Below, one piece after another: positions 1 to 5,729 of a DNA stretch of 5,729 nucleotides. A model generated the notes under the pieces. The model ran no database searches, was not told the DNA's origin, and saw nothing but the letters and a program-made list of their open reading frames with translations. The DNA is from Betaproteobacteria bacterium (lineage in GTDB: Bacteria; Pseudomonadota; Gammaproteobacteria; Burkholderiales; Burkholderiaceae_E): positions 1-5,729 of the forward strand of contig RFPW01000150.1 of assembly GCA_009925965.1 (NCBI GenBank). Direction: 5' to 3'. Within the stretch, counting starts at the first letter, position 1, and each line of letters opens with the position of its first letter. The position numbers and the translations under genes are program-made.

Positions 1-959
1 TGCAAGAACGTCTCACGCGGAAGATTGCGACCGATGAAGACCATCTTGCTTGCAGGTTTCTCGCCCGGTTGCCATCGCTTTCCGTAATCTGCCCCCATCA
101 TCTGGTGGACGCCTTGAAAAACCAAACGTCGATCGGAACTCTTGACAAAAAGGACGCCTTTATACCGCAACATATCCTGACCGTAAACTTGGACTAAACC
201 CCCTAAGAATTCTTCGAGGCGCTGGACGTCAAATGCCCGCTCGGACCGAAAGACAAACGACCCGACCGAATCGTCATGGACATGGTCGTCTTGATCCAGA
301 AAATCGGGAGAGAATTCGAGGACAGCATTCAGGTTGAACCCGCGGATGTCGAGCAGATCGGCGATCGGCGTTTCGCCAAAATGGACCTCGCGGATCGGGG
401 CACGGGGGTTAATTGCGGCCAGTCGGGCGCGCAGGGCAGCGGTTTTCTCAGGGGTCGTCAGGTCGGTTTTTGACAGAAGGATTCGGTCTGAAAAGGCAAC
501 CTGCTCGACCGCTTCGCGATTGTCATCGAGCTGTTGCGACCCATGGACGGCGTCAACCACCGTCAGGACCCCATCCAGCAAAAACCGTTCGGCAATCGAA
601 TCGTCGATAAAAAAAGTCTGTGCCACGGGAGACGGATCCGCCAGGCCGGTGGTCTCAATGATCACGCGCTCGAACTGAATTTGACGGCTCCGCCGCCGGG
701 CGGCTAGATCGCCCAAAATCCGCACGAGATCGCCACGGACGGTACAACAGATACAGCCGTTGTTCATTTCAACGATGCGCTCTTCGCGCTCCTGCACCAG
801 CAGTTCGTTGTCGATGCCTTCCTCACCGAATTCGTTTTCGATGACGGCAATTTTGTGGCCGTGCTGTTCGTGAAGAATCCGGTTCAGCAGCGTCGTCTTG
901 CCGGCACCAAGAAAACCGGTGAGGATGGTGACGGGGATCAGATCGGGGACAGCGGCCAT
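1..959 (-). CDS. yjiA: YjiA/CobW-family (G3E) metal-linked GTPase, 3' end cut off by window
   Basis: The frame is open from an ATG at 959 to the left edge, giving 319 residues plus 2 nt. Visible motifs are the Walker A P-loop GFLGAGKTT (residues 15-23), IENEFGE (40-46), the family signature CICC (69-72), ETTGLADP (102-109) and SKTD (163-166), the guanine-specificity motif. A CobW C-terminal domain follows from about residue 233 (SFVFRS... to MVFIG). The protein resembles E. coli YjiA (about 318 residues) over its whole length, including LRYKG and FQGV near the end, so probably only a short C-terminal piece is missing. From memory, YjiA binds zinc through two Glu in IENEFGE and a Cys of CxCC; the equivalents here are Glu41, Glu46 and Cys71. 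The long His-rich loop of many CobW proteins is absent; only a short DDHVHDD is seen (about 226-232). G3E proteins use GTP hydrolysis to deliver or handle metals, but the client of the YjiA subgroup is not settled. A good ribosome binding site supports this start. Confidence 0.93.
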   Translation of the reverse strand, partial: MAAVPDLIPVTILTGFLGAGKTTLLNRILHEQHGHKIAVIENEFGEEGIDNELLVQEREERIVEMNNGCICCTVRGDLVRILGDLAARRRSRQIQFERVIIETTGLADPSPVAQTFFIDDSIAERFLLDGVLTVVDAVHGSQQLDDNREAVEQVAFSDRILLSKTDLTTPEKTAALRARLAAINPRAPIREVHFGETPIADLLDIRGFNLNAVLEFSPDFLDQDDHVHDDSVGSFVFRSERAFDVQRLEEFLGGLVQVYGQDMLRYKGVLFVKSSDRRLVFQGVHQMMGADYGKRWQPGEKPASKMVFIGRNLPRETFL

Positions 960-966
960 CGCGGGG

Positions 967-971
967 CTCCT
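967..971 (-). promoter_or_regulatory. Shine-Dalgarno sequence of the YjiA-type GTPase gene
   Basis: AGGAG on the minus strand lies 7 nt upstream of the ATG at 959. It fixes the start of the GTPase gene and allows independent initiation after the 55-nt gap that follows the rlmI stop codon. No convincing promoter or hairpin terminator was seen in that gap. Confidence 0.75.
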
Positions 972-1014
972 GGGATCGGCTCTGGTCGGGGCGGCAGTGT
1001 AACGCAGGCTGGGC

Positions 1015-2346
1015 TCAGGTGCGACGCAGTAGCAGGCCTTTAAGGTATTCCCCCTCAGGATGTGTCATTGCCATCGGATGATCGTCGCCGGCGCCCAGTC
1101 GTCGGATCAGACTGACTTCGATTTTGGCATCGATCACGGCACCCGCGACGATCTTTTGAAACAAGTCCACGTCAATTGCCCCGGAACAGGAGAAGGTAAA
1201 CAACGCGCCGCCCGGTCGCAGTAAGCCCAGCGCCTTGCGATTGATTTCCTTATAAGCTCGTGCGGCACGCTCGACATGGGCTGCAGACGGCGCAAACTTG
1301 GGCGGATCGAGCACGATGAGATCAAAACGACGCTGCGCTTGAGCGGCTTGCGTGAGCCATCCAAAGACGTCGGATTGCTCGACCAGCAACTGGTCTGGGC
1401 CAAAGCCGTTGCGTTGCGCATTGAGTCCAGCCATCGCTAACGCCTCGGCCGAAGAGTCGACGTTCAGAGCCGTCGCCGCACCGCCCGCTAATGCGGCGAG
1501 CGAAAACCCACCCGTGTACGAAAAAGTATTGAGCATCTCGACGGGTTCGCCCATCCGATGGGCGCGAAGGCGTTCGATCTCCTCGCGAACCGCGCGCCGG
1601 TTATCGCGCTGGTCGATGTAAAAGCCCGTCTTGTGGCCGGACACAATGTCGACGCCATAGCGGATGCCGTCTTCCTCGACCTCAATGGGCGCGCTGGGCG
1701 TGAGCCCACCCAACACCCCTGTGATCGATTCAAGGCCCTCGCGGGCCCGAACGGCCGCGTCGGACCGTTCGTACACGTCCACGCAACCCGTCGCCGCGAC
1801 GAGGGCACCGACCAGCGTATCTCGATGCGCAGCCACGCCGGCCGCGAGGCACTGGATGACGAGTTGGGCGTCATAGCGGTCGACGACAAGTCCTGGCAGG
1901 CCGTCGGCTTCACCAAAGACCAGCCGCACGGCATTTGTGCGGCCGGCGAGATGACCTCGGCGCTCGACGGCCCGGGCCACGCGGGCCGCAAACCATGAGG
2001 GGTCGATTCGATCTCCGATGTCGAACGACCAGACGCGAGCGCGGATCATGGATTGTGGGCTCCAGGCTGCCCAGGCGAGAAAGCCCCCCCGGGCGTCGAT
2101 GAGCGCGACGGTGGCGCCACTGACCGGGTCGCCGATGACATGCTCGATGGCCCCGGCGTAGAGCCAGGGGTGGCGTCGTTCGAGCGAACGCTCTTTGCCG
2201 TCGCGCACGATCACCTGAGATTCAGCCAGGCCGGGCCGCAAGCTCGCTCGCGGACTTGCGTCCGCTCGTCGGCTGCTCCGGGGCGGGCGCCCGTCAGCGG
2301 ATGGCTTTCTGGGGGCTTTGTGGCCCGGGGGACTGCGGCGGTTCAC
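1015..2346 (-). CDS. rlmI: RlmI-type class I SAM-dependent 23S rRNA (cytosine-5) methyltransferase
   Basis: This is a 443-residue protein if read from the GTG at 2346. In order it has a basic Arg/Pro/Ser-rich tail (residues 1-44), a PUA-like RNA-binding domain beginning KERSLERRHPWLYAGAI (51-67), a linking domain ending in the family hallmark SGHKTGFYIDQRDNR (236-250), and a Rossmann methyltransferase domain. The latter shows SAM motif I NTFSYTGGFSLAA (273-285), DPPKFA (347-352), SCSG (386-389) and the C-terminal DDHP...EGEYLKG (421-437). In E. coli, RlmI makes m5C1962 of 23S rRNA; the assignment here is by family. The start is uncertain. GTG at 2346 overlaps the xerC stop as GTGA, suggesting translational coupling. 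A GTG at 2214 (codon 45) would give 399 residues, close to E. coli RlmI (396). Neither has a strong Shine-Dalgarno sequence. The gene is intact, without internal stops. Confidence 0.92.
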   Translation of the reverse strand: MNRRSPPGHKAPRKPSADGRPPRSSRRADASPRASLRPGLAESQVIVRDGKERSLERRHPWLYAGAIEHVIGDPVSGATVALIDARGGFLAWAAWSPQSMIRARVWSFDIGDRIDPSWFAARVARAVERRGHLAGRTNAVRLVFGEADGLPGLVVDRYDAQLVIQCLAAGVAAHRDTLVGALVAATGCVDVYERSDAAVRAREGLESITGVLGGLTPSAPIEVEEDGIRYGVDIVSGHKTGFYIDQRDNRRAVREEIERLRAHRMGEPVEMLNTFSYTGGFSLAALAGGAATALNVDSSAEALAMAGLNAQRNGFGPDQLLVEQSDVFGWLTQAAQAQRRFDLIVLDPPKFAPSAAHVERAARAYKEINRKALGLLRPGGALFTFSCSGAIDVDLFQKIVAGAVIDAKIEVSLIRRLGAGDDHPMAMTHPEGEYLKGLLLRRT

Positions 2347-3077
2347 GCGGTGCCGTCACGCCTGCGCGCGCGGGGGTGCGCTGCATCGTAGACCGCGGCG
2401 AGGCGCTGAAAGTCCAGCGACGTGTAGATCTGGGTAGTCGAGATATTGGCATGCCCCAGCAACTCCTGGACGCCGCGCAAATCGGCGCTCGATTGCAGCA
2501 GGTGGCTGGCAAAGGAATGGCGCAGGACATGGGGGTGCAGGCGAACTGGGGCGCCACGCAATCGGCCCAGTGTTTCGATGCGCGATTGAACGGACCGGGG
2601 CGCCAGACGGGTCCCCCGGGTGGACAGAAACAAGGCGTCGGGGTCGGCCTGTGGGTGCGTCACGACAAATTGAGCGCGGACTTGGAGCCAGTGAAGCAGG
2701 GCCTGCGCGGCGGTTGCGCCGATCGGCACCAGGCGGGTCTTATTGCCTTTTCCCAAGACGGTGGCTTCGCGCTCTGGCAGATCAATCCAGGCTTTGGAGC
2801 GGCGGCCGTCGCGCTCGCTCCAGGCGCAGTCCAGCGTAACCAACTCGGTCAGGCGCAGCCCGCAGGAGTAGAACAATTCGGCGATCGCGTGGTCGCGCAC
2901 CGACAGAAATTCGGGGCTGGCGTCGTCCGGCGACTGATCAAGCAGTCCCGCGGTGGCATCGGGCGAGAGCGCTTTCGGTAAACGCTGGCCAGCGCGGGGG
3001 GCACGGATCGGTCGGGCCGGATTGGCGGGCGGACCGCCATGGCGCGCCGCGCAAACCAATCGAAAAAACCGCGCCAT
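2343..3077 (-). CDS. xerC: XerC catalytic-domain reading frame (3' part of the frameshifted xerC)
   Basis: This 244-residue open frame from an ATG at 3077 is the part of xerC an automatic caller is likely to report alone. The first 12 or so residues are out-of-frame translation of the N-terminal domain; genuine XerC sequence begins at about residue 12 (RHGGPPANP). Motifs are SCGLRLTEL with the first catalytic Arg (residue 75), GKGNKTR (109-115), HPHVLRHSF with the His and Arg pair (183 and 186), LGHAN (207-211) and TTQIYTSLD with the nucleophilic Tyr (218). Without the core-binding domain this fragment would not be expected to recombine dif. I regard it as part of the broken gene, not as an independent gene. 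Confidence 0.7.
   Translation of the reverse strand: MARFFRLVCAARHGGPPANPARPIRAPRAGQRLPKALSPDATAGLLDQSPDDASPEFLSVRDHAIAELFYSCGLRLTELVTLDCAWSERDGRRSKAWIDLPEREATVLGKGNKTRLVPIGATAAQALLHWLQVRAQFVVTHPQADPDALFLSTRGTRLAPRSVQSRIETLGRLRGAPVRLHPHVLRHSFASHLLQSSADLRGVQELLGHANISTTQIYTSLDFQRLAAVYDAAHPRARRRDGTA
3043..3052. repeat. Perfect 5-bp tandem duplication at the xerC frameshift
   Basis: The plus strand reads CGCGC twice in a row (3043-3047 and 3048-3052); the coding strand reads GCGCGGCGCG. One copy removed gives ...FFDW-FARHGGPPANP..., which fits the spacing of XerC proteins between FFDW and NP. A single missing base here would also restore the frame, but gives a protein two residues longer (317 rather than 315). 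Confidence 0.75.
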
Positions 3078-3345
3078 GCCGATAGGCGGCGTGCGACCGA
3101 GCGTGGCGAAAGTCCGTCGCGAATGGCTTGCGCTATCGAGCGCCGCAGAGTGGCTTCGCCGATATGGGCGAGCGCCTCCGGCGGGCTTTGCGGATTGGCC
3201 AGCACGGAAATCTCGCGACCATAGGCAGCAAGGGTCCGGGCACTGTAAGCGCGCTCGACACGTAGGTGCTCGAGCCAGGCTTCAATGGGTTTCACCGGAT
3301 CGGATCGGGTGGCGAGCGTTGGTAACGGGTGGGTTGCAGTTTGGC

Positions 3346-4161
3346 TTAGTGCGGCGCCAAGACGAGCCGTGACAGCGAGGCACTGGCAATTTCCGCAATT
3401 CGCTCCAGAAATGCCGTACCCATCGCCGGATCGAACCGGTTTACGTCGGCCGAGCCCAACACCAACAGCCCAAACGCGTGCGCGCTTGCACCGACCCGCA
3501 GGGACATCATCGCCATCGAACGCGTCGAAGCGCCGCGATCCTCGAACCAGGCGGCCGCGCCCTGATCGGTACGGGGTCCGCAGTGCGGCGTCCGATTTGC
3601 ATCGGCCCACGCTTGAATCGATGCATCGACCGGTTCAGCCCAGTCGTGGGTTGATACGTTTGGGGTGGTTGCTCCAGTCGCTCCGGTCGCTCCAGTCGCT
3701 CCAGTCGCTCCGAGTGCACCAACGCCCCAGAGCCGCAGGGCCACCTGGGGGACCGCAAATCGCTCGTGCAAGCCCTGGGTAATACGGTCGGGTAACTCGG
3801 CCGGGTCACGCACCAGCAGTAGCGGTCGGGTCCACTGATGCAGTCGACTCGTGATGGCGTCGTTCTCTTCCCCGTGGCGCAGCAGATCGGCCAAGCGCAA
3901 TTCAAGGGCCTTATAACGCTGGCGCAGCACATCGACTTGACGCTCCATCAGCGAAACCGTCCGCGCGCCGCTCTGATGACTGAGTTGCATCGAACTCAGT
4001 AGTTCCGGGTGGTCTTCCAGAAAACTGGGATGCTCCATCAGAAAGCGGGCGACCGCGTCCGCATCTGGCGTCCCGTTTGCGTTGATCTCAGGGGCGCTGG
4101 TGCTGCCTGGATGGGTTGCAGTGGGGGGGTCTGGATTGATCGGTGGATTCTCAGGTGGCAT
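3346..4161 (-). CDS. DUF484 family protein (GAF-like fold)
   Basis: This 271-residue protein of unknown molecular function belongs to DUF484, whose E. coli member YigA also sits between dapF and xerC. A Pro-rich, probably disordered tail (residues 1-35) is followed by the helical DUF484 signature VARFLMEHPSFLEDHPELL (37-55). A likely coiled-coil stretch comes next (about 66-105, SLMERQVDVLRQRYKALELRL), then a GAF-like domain (about 125-268) ending FGLLVLGSADVNRFD and FLERIAEIASASLSRL. An in-frame five-fold Gly-Ala-Thr repeat (151-165) interrupts the GAF-like region. The ATG at 4161 is 30 nt after the dapF stop; its ribosome binding site is weak (TGGAA about 7 nt upstream). Co-transcription with dapF and xerC is inferred from spacing. 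No signal peptide or membrane segment is seen, so it is probably cytoplasmic. Confidence 0.9.
   Translation of the reverse strand: MPPENPPINPDPPTATHPGSTSAPEINANGTPDADAVARFLMEHPSFLEDHPELLSSMQLSHQSGARTVSLMERQVDVLRQRYKALELRLADLLRHGEENDAITSRLHQWTRPLLLVRDPAELPDRITQGLHERFAVPQVALRLWGVGALGATGATGATGATGATTPNVSTHDWAEPVDASIQAWADANRTPHCGPRTDQGAAAWFEDRGASTRSMAMMSLRVGASAHAFGLLVLGSADVNRFDPAMGTAFLERIAEIASASLSRLVLAPH
3667..3711 (-). repeat. In-frame 9-bp minisatellite, (Gly-Ala-Thr)x5
   Basis: Five consecutive 9-bp units are read on the minus strand. Units 1, 2 and 4 are GGAGCGACT, unit 3 is GGAGCGACC and unit 5 is the diverged GGAGCAACC. Because the unit is 9 bp, gain or loss of copies keeps the DUF484 frame. 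Confidence 0.9.
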
Positions 4162-4191
4162 GGGGATTCCAGAGCGGCACTGGGTAGGGCG

Positions 4192-5127
4192 CTAAGTTGA
4201 AGGGTGTGGGGTCCAGGGAGTGTCGGCCGAGGAAGTTTCGACTAGGGGATTGTCGGCTGTGGGAAGCTCGATTTCCCCCGCAAAAACGGTCTGCGCCGGC
4301 CCGGTCAGATAAACCGGCGCAATCGAGTCCCCTGCGGCCCCATGCCATTCAATTCTTAACACACCGCCCAGTGTGATGATTTCAACGGGGCTCTGGAGTC
4401 GTCCCATTTGAATCCCCGCGACGGCGGCGGCGCAAGCGCCGGTGCCGCAGGCGAGGGTCTCGCCCACGCCGCGCTCCCAGACCCGAAGTTTGGCGTGATG
4501 GAAATCGAGGACTTGCAGGAATCCGGCGTTGACGCGTTGGGGAAACCGCAGATGGCGTTCTATTTCGGCGCCCTCCACCGTGACCGGTGCCTGATCGACA
4601 TCGGCGATGCACTGCACCGCATGCGGATTGCCCATCGACACCACGACCACCTCACGCCTACGCCCCTCTCCCAAAGGCAGGTCCCATAGAAGCGCCTCGC
4701 CTTGGTGGCGCGCGCTCAGCCCGATCGTGTCGAATGGGATCTCGTTGGGCTGGAGTCGGGGTGCTCCCATATCGACCCGAACCCTGCCATCGGCGTCGAG
4801 GCTCAGGGTGATCAGGCCACTGAGGGTCTCGACGCGCAGCCGGGTCGAATTCGTCAGCCCCTGATCATGAACAAAACGGGCAAAGCAACGGGCGCCATTG
4901 CCGCATTGCTCTACTTCGCCTCCATCGGCATTAAAAATACGGTAGCGAAAGTCGGCATCGGGCTGGGTCGGGGCCCCAACGATCAATATCTGGTCGCAAC
5001 CAATCCCGAAGCGGCGGTCGGCTAGCCACCGGCAGAGGGCTGGCGTGGGCTCGAACGCTTGGCGCAACGCATCGATGACGACAAAATCATTGCCGGCACC
5101 GTGCATTTTGGAAAATCGCAAGCCCAT
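4192..5127 (-). CDS. dapF: Diaminopimelate epimerase
   Basis: DapF interconverts LL- and meso-diaminopimelate without a cofactor, the step before lysine and a direct supply of meso-DAP for peptidoglycan; it is cytoplasmic. The protein has 311 residues. It begins with the family N-terminus FSKMHGAGNDFVVID (5-19). The two catalytic cysteines are Cys75 in EQCGNGARC and Cys227 in ACGTGACAAA, one in each of the two related halves. Other conserved elements are FNADG (65-69), SMGNPHA (164-170), FPQRVNAGF (195-203) and WERGVGET (217-224). The usual family length is about 275-290, and the domain ends near VYLTGPAQTVFAGEIEL (272-288). The last 23 or so residues are a low-complexity Thr/Ser/Pro tail. 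The ATG start is supported by a Shine-Dalgarno sequence overlapping the stop of the upstream acyltransferase gene, 12 nt away, which suggests coupled translation. Confidence 0.97.
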   Translation of the reverse strand: MGLRFSKMHGAGNDFVVIDALRQAFEPTPALCRWLADRRFGIGCDQILIVGAPTQPDADFRYRIFNADGGEVEQCGNGARCFARFVHDQGLTNSTRLRVETLSGLITLSLDADGRVRVDMGAPRLQPNEIPFDTIGLSARHQGEALLWDLPLGEGRRREVVVVSMGNPHAVQCIADVDQAPVTVEGAEIERHLRFPQRVNAGFLQVLDFHHAKLRVWERGVGETLACGTGACAAAVAGIQMGRLQSPVEIITLGGVLRIEWHGAAGDSIAPVYLTGPAQTVFAGEIELPTADNPLVETSSADTPWTPHPST

Positions 5128-5136
5128 GCGCCATTA

Positions 5137-5141
5137 TCCTC
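5137..5141 (-). promoter_or_regulatory. dapF: Shine-Dalgarno sequence of dapF, overlapping the lpxL stop
   Basis: GAGGA on the minus strand lies 9 nt upstream of the dapF ATG at 5127. It shares its first two bases with the TGA stop (5142-5140) of the acyltransferase gene. A second ATG at 5134 is out of frame with dapF and too close to this site. Confidence 0.75.
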
Positions 5142-5729
5142 ACAAATCGACATAAACCGGGGTCGCCTCTGGGGGCTGGGTCTTGAACCGTTTGTGGGAC
5201 CAAAGGTATTGCGCGGGGATTTGCCGCACCTGCGCCTCAATGTACGCGTTCATCCTGGTTGCAGCCTGGGTGTCATCCTCGCCCGGAAAATCGTTCCAGG
5301 GCGGGTCAAATCGGGTGACGTAGCCCTCCTCATGCAGGCTGGTGACGACGGGGACCACAACCGCACCGGTGAGTCTTGCCAGTCGCGCGACGGTGGTGAC
5401 GGTGGCGGCGGGGATTCCAAAAAATGGCACGAATACCGCGTCGCGCGGCCCCAGGTCCATATCCGGTAGCAAATAAAACGGGATGCCCGCTCGGAGCGCA
5501 CGCAGTGCCGGGCGCAAGCCTTCTTGGCGCGACAAGAGAAGCGGGTTATTGAAGCGGCTACGACCCGCTCGCATGGCTTCGTCGAGAACAGGGTTTTTTT
5601 GTTTGGCGTACATCGAGACAAATTGGGTCTCGAGTTGGATCCGCAGTCCCCCGGCGTCAAGGCCCAGGAAGTGGGGAGCTAACAAGATCACGGGGCGCCC
5701 CGCTTGCGATTGCCAGTGCTCAAGGCCCT
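5140..5729 (-). CDS. lpxL: Lipid A late acyltransferase, LpxL/HtrB family, 5' end cut off by window
   Basis: The frame is open from the right edge to a TGA at 5140, giving 195 residues plus 2 nt, about two thirds of a usual protein of around 290. The fragment starts GLEHWQSQAGRPVILLAPHFLGLD, which contains the catalytic HX4D motif (His codon at 5673-5671). It continues with LLSRQEGLR, then the family block YLLPDMDLGPRDAVFVPFFG with IPAATVT, and ends with YLWSHKRFKTQPPE, the typical C-terminal motif. Enzymes of this family transfer an acyl chain from acyl-ACP to Kdo2-lipid IVA or its lauroylated product at the inner membrane. Any N-terminal membrane anchor would lie outside the window. Betaproteobacteria often carry two such genes side by side near dapF, so this copy could be the LpxL or the LpxM type; the fragment does not decide which. 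An internal GTG at 5691 lies within the conserved domain and is not the start. Confidence 0.93.
   Translation of the reverse strand, partial: GLEHWQSQAGRPVILLAPHFLGLDAGGLRIQLETQFVSMYAKQKNPVLDEAMRAGRSRFNNPLLLSRQEGLRPALRALRAGIPFYLLPDMDLGPRDAVFVPFFGIPAATVTTVARLARLTGAVVVPVVTSLHEEGYVTRFDPPWNDFPGEDDTQAATRMNAYIEAQVRQIPAQYLWSHKRFKTQPPEATPVYVDL

Larger units (their letters stand above)
2343..3295 (-). pseudogene. xerC: xerC, tyrosine recombinase, split by a frameshift at about 3043-3052
   Basis: XerC, with XerD, resolves chromosome dimers at dif and belongs to the tyrosine recombinases. The N-terminal SAM-like core-binding domain reads from a GTG at 3295 (VKPIEAWLEHL through SAWRGFFDWF, 81 residues). 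This is the only plausible start after the DUF484 stop. That frame then loses similarity and stops at 2849, so the product as read has 148 residues, mostly out of frame after 81. The catalytic domain continues in another frame (RHGGPPANPARPIRAPRAG to the stop at 2343). Removing one copy of the 5-bp tandem repeat at 3043-3052 joins the two halves into 315 residues, a normal XerC length. In that repaired protein the active site is complete: Arg146, Lys181, His254, Arg257, His280 and Tyr289, with spacings in the HxxR...H...Y part matching E. coli XerC. The intact catalytic half argues for a recent mutation or a sequence error rather than long decay. The gene lies between DUF484 and rlmI, and its stop overlaps the rlmI GTG. 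Confidence 0.88.

Noticed and set aside
975..1014. Possible -10 element TACACT in the rlmI-GTPase gap
   Set aside because: It matches the consensus at only four of six positions and no convincing -35 lies at the right distance.
1558..1998. Plus-strand open frame of 146 codons inside rlmI
   Set aside because: It is antisense to a conserved methyltransferase with continuous motifs, has no domain resemblance and no separate support.
2256..2981. Long plus-strand open frame of 241 codons opposite xerC and the start of rlmI
   Set aside because: It lies antisense to well-recognised XerC and RlmI sequence, shows no recognisable domain, and is the kind of shadow frame expected opposite a GC-rich gene.
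3296..3610. 5' extension of the xerC N-terminal frame to an ATG at 3610, adding 105 residues
   Set aside because: The extension runs through the DUF484 coding region in another frame and has no XerC similarity. The family N-terminus KPIEAWLEHL begins right at the GTG at 3295.
5059..5469. Plus-strand open frame of 136 codons across the lpxL-dapF junction
   Set aside because: It overlaps two recognised genes in antisense and has no recognisable family.
1..5729. Hidden accessory system such as a CRISPR array, retron, toxin-antitoxin pair, IS element or phage gene
   Set aside because: Housekeeping genes fill the window with gaps of at most 55 nt. No spaced direct repeats, reverse transcriptase or transposase motifs were seen. 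The only integrase-like gene is xerC in its conserved chromosomal position.

Overview
All genes in this window lie on the minus strand, so the layout is described from the right edge leftward, in the direction of transcription. The order is: a lipid A late acyltransferase of the LpxL/HtrB family (5' end cut off by the window), dapF, a DUF484 gene, xerC, an RlmI-type 23S rRNA cytosine methyltransferase, and a YjiA/CobW-family (G3E) GTPase cut off by the left edge. The DNA is GC-rich. Seeing lpxL, dapF, DUF484 and xerC next to each other, with betaproteobacterial-style protein sequences, points to a betaproteobacterium, probably Burkholderiales-like. That assignment is inferred from gene order and protein resemblance, not from a marker gene.

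The genes are packed like one operon. There are 12 nt between lpxL and dapF, 30 nt between dapF and DUF484, about 50 nt between DUF484 and xerC, a 4-nt GTGA overlap between xerC and rlmI, and 55 nt between rlmI and the GTPase gene. Clear Shine-Dalgarno sequences precede dapF and the GTPase gene. No promoter or terminator could be supported, no stretch over 300 bases lacks a gene, and no RNA gene, IS element, phage gene or CRISPR array was seen.

The products are housekeeping functions: lipid A acylation, meso-diaminopimelate synthesis for lysine and peptidoglycan, chromosome dimer resolution, rRNA modification and metal-linked GTPase activity. The dapF-DUF484-xerC block is conserved well beyond this lineage (E. 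coli has dapF-yigA-xerC).

The most notable feature is that xerC is broken in the sequence as given. Its N-terminal domain and its catalytic domain are in different frames. The break coincides with a perfect 5-bp tandem duplication at 3043-3052, and removing one copy restores a 315-residue XerC with every catalytic residue in place. Just upstream, in the correct phase, is a T TTT TTC heptamer whose -1 frame is the catalytic frame. Other smaller points are an in-frame 9-bp minisatellite in the DUF484 gene coding for (Gly-Ala-Thr)x5, a basic N-terminal extension on RlmI, and a C-terminal tail on DapF. I found no credible undescribed multi-gene system here.
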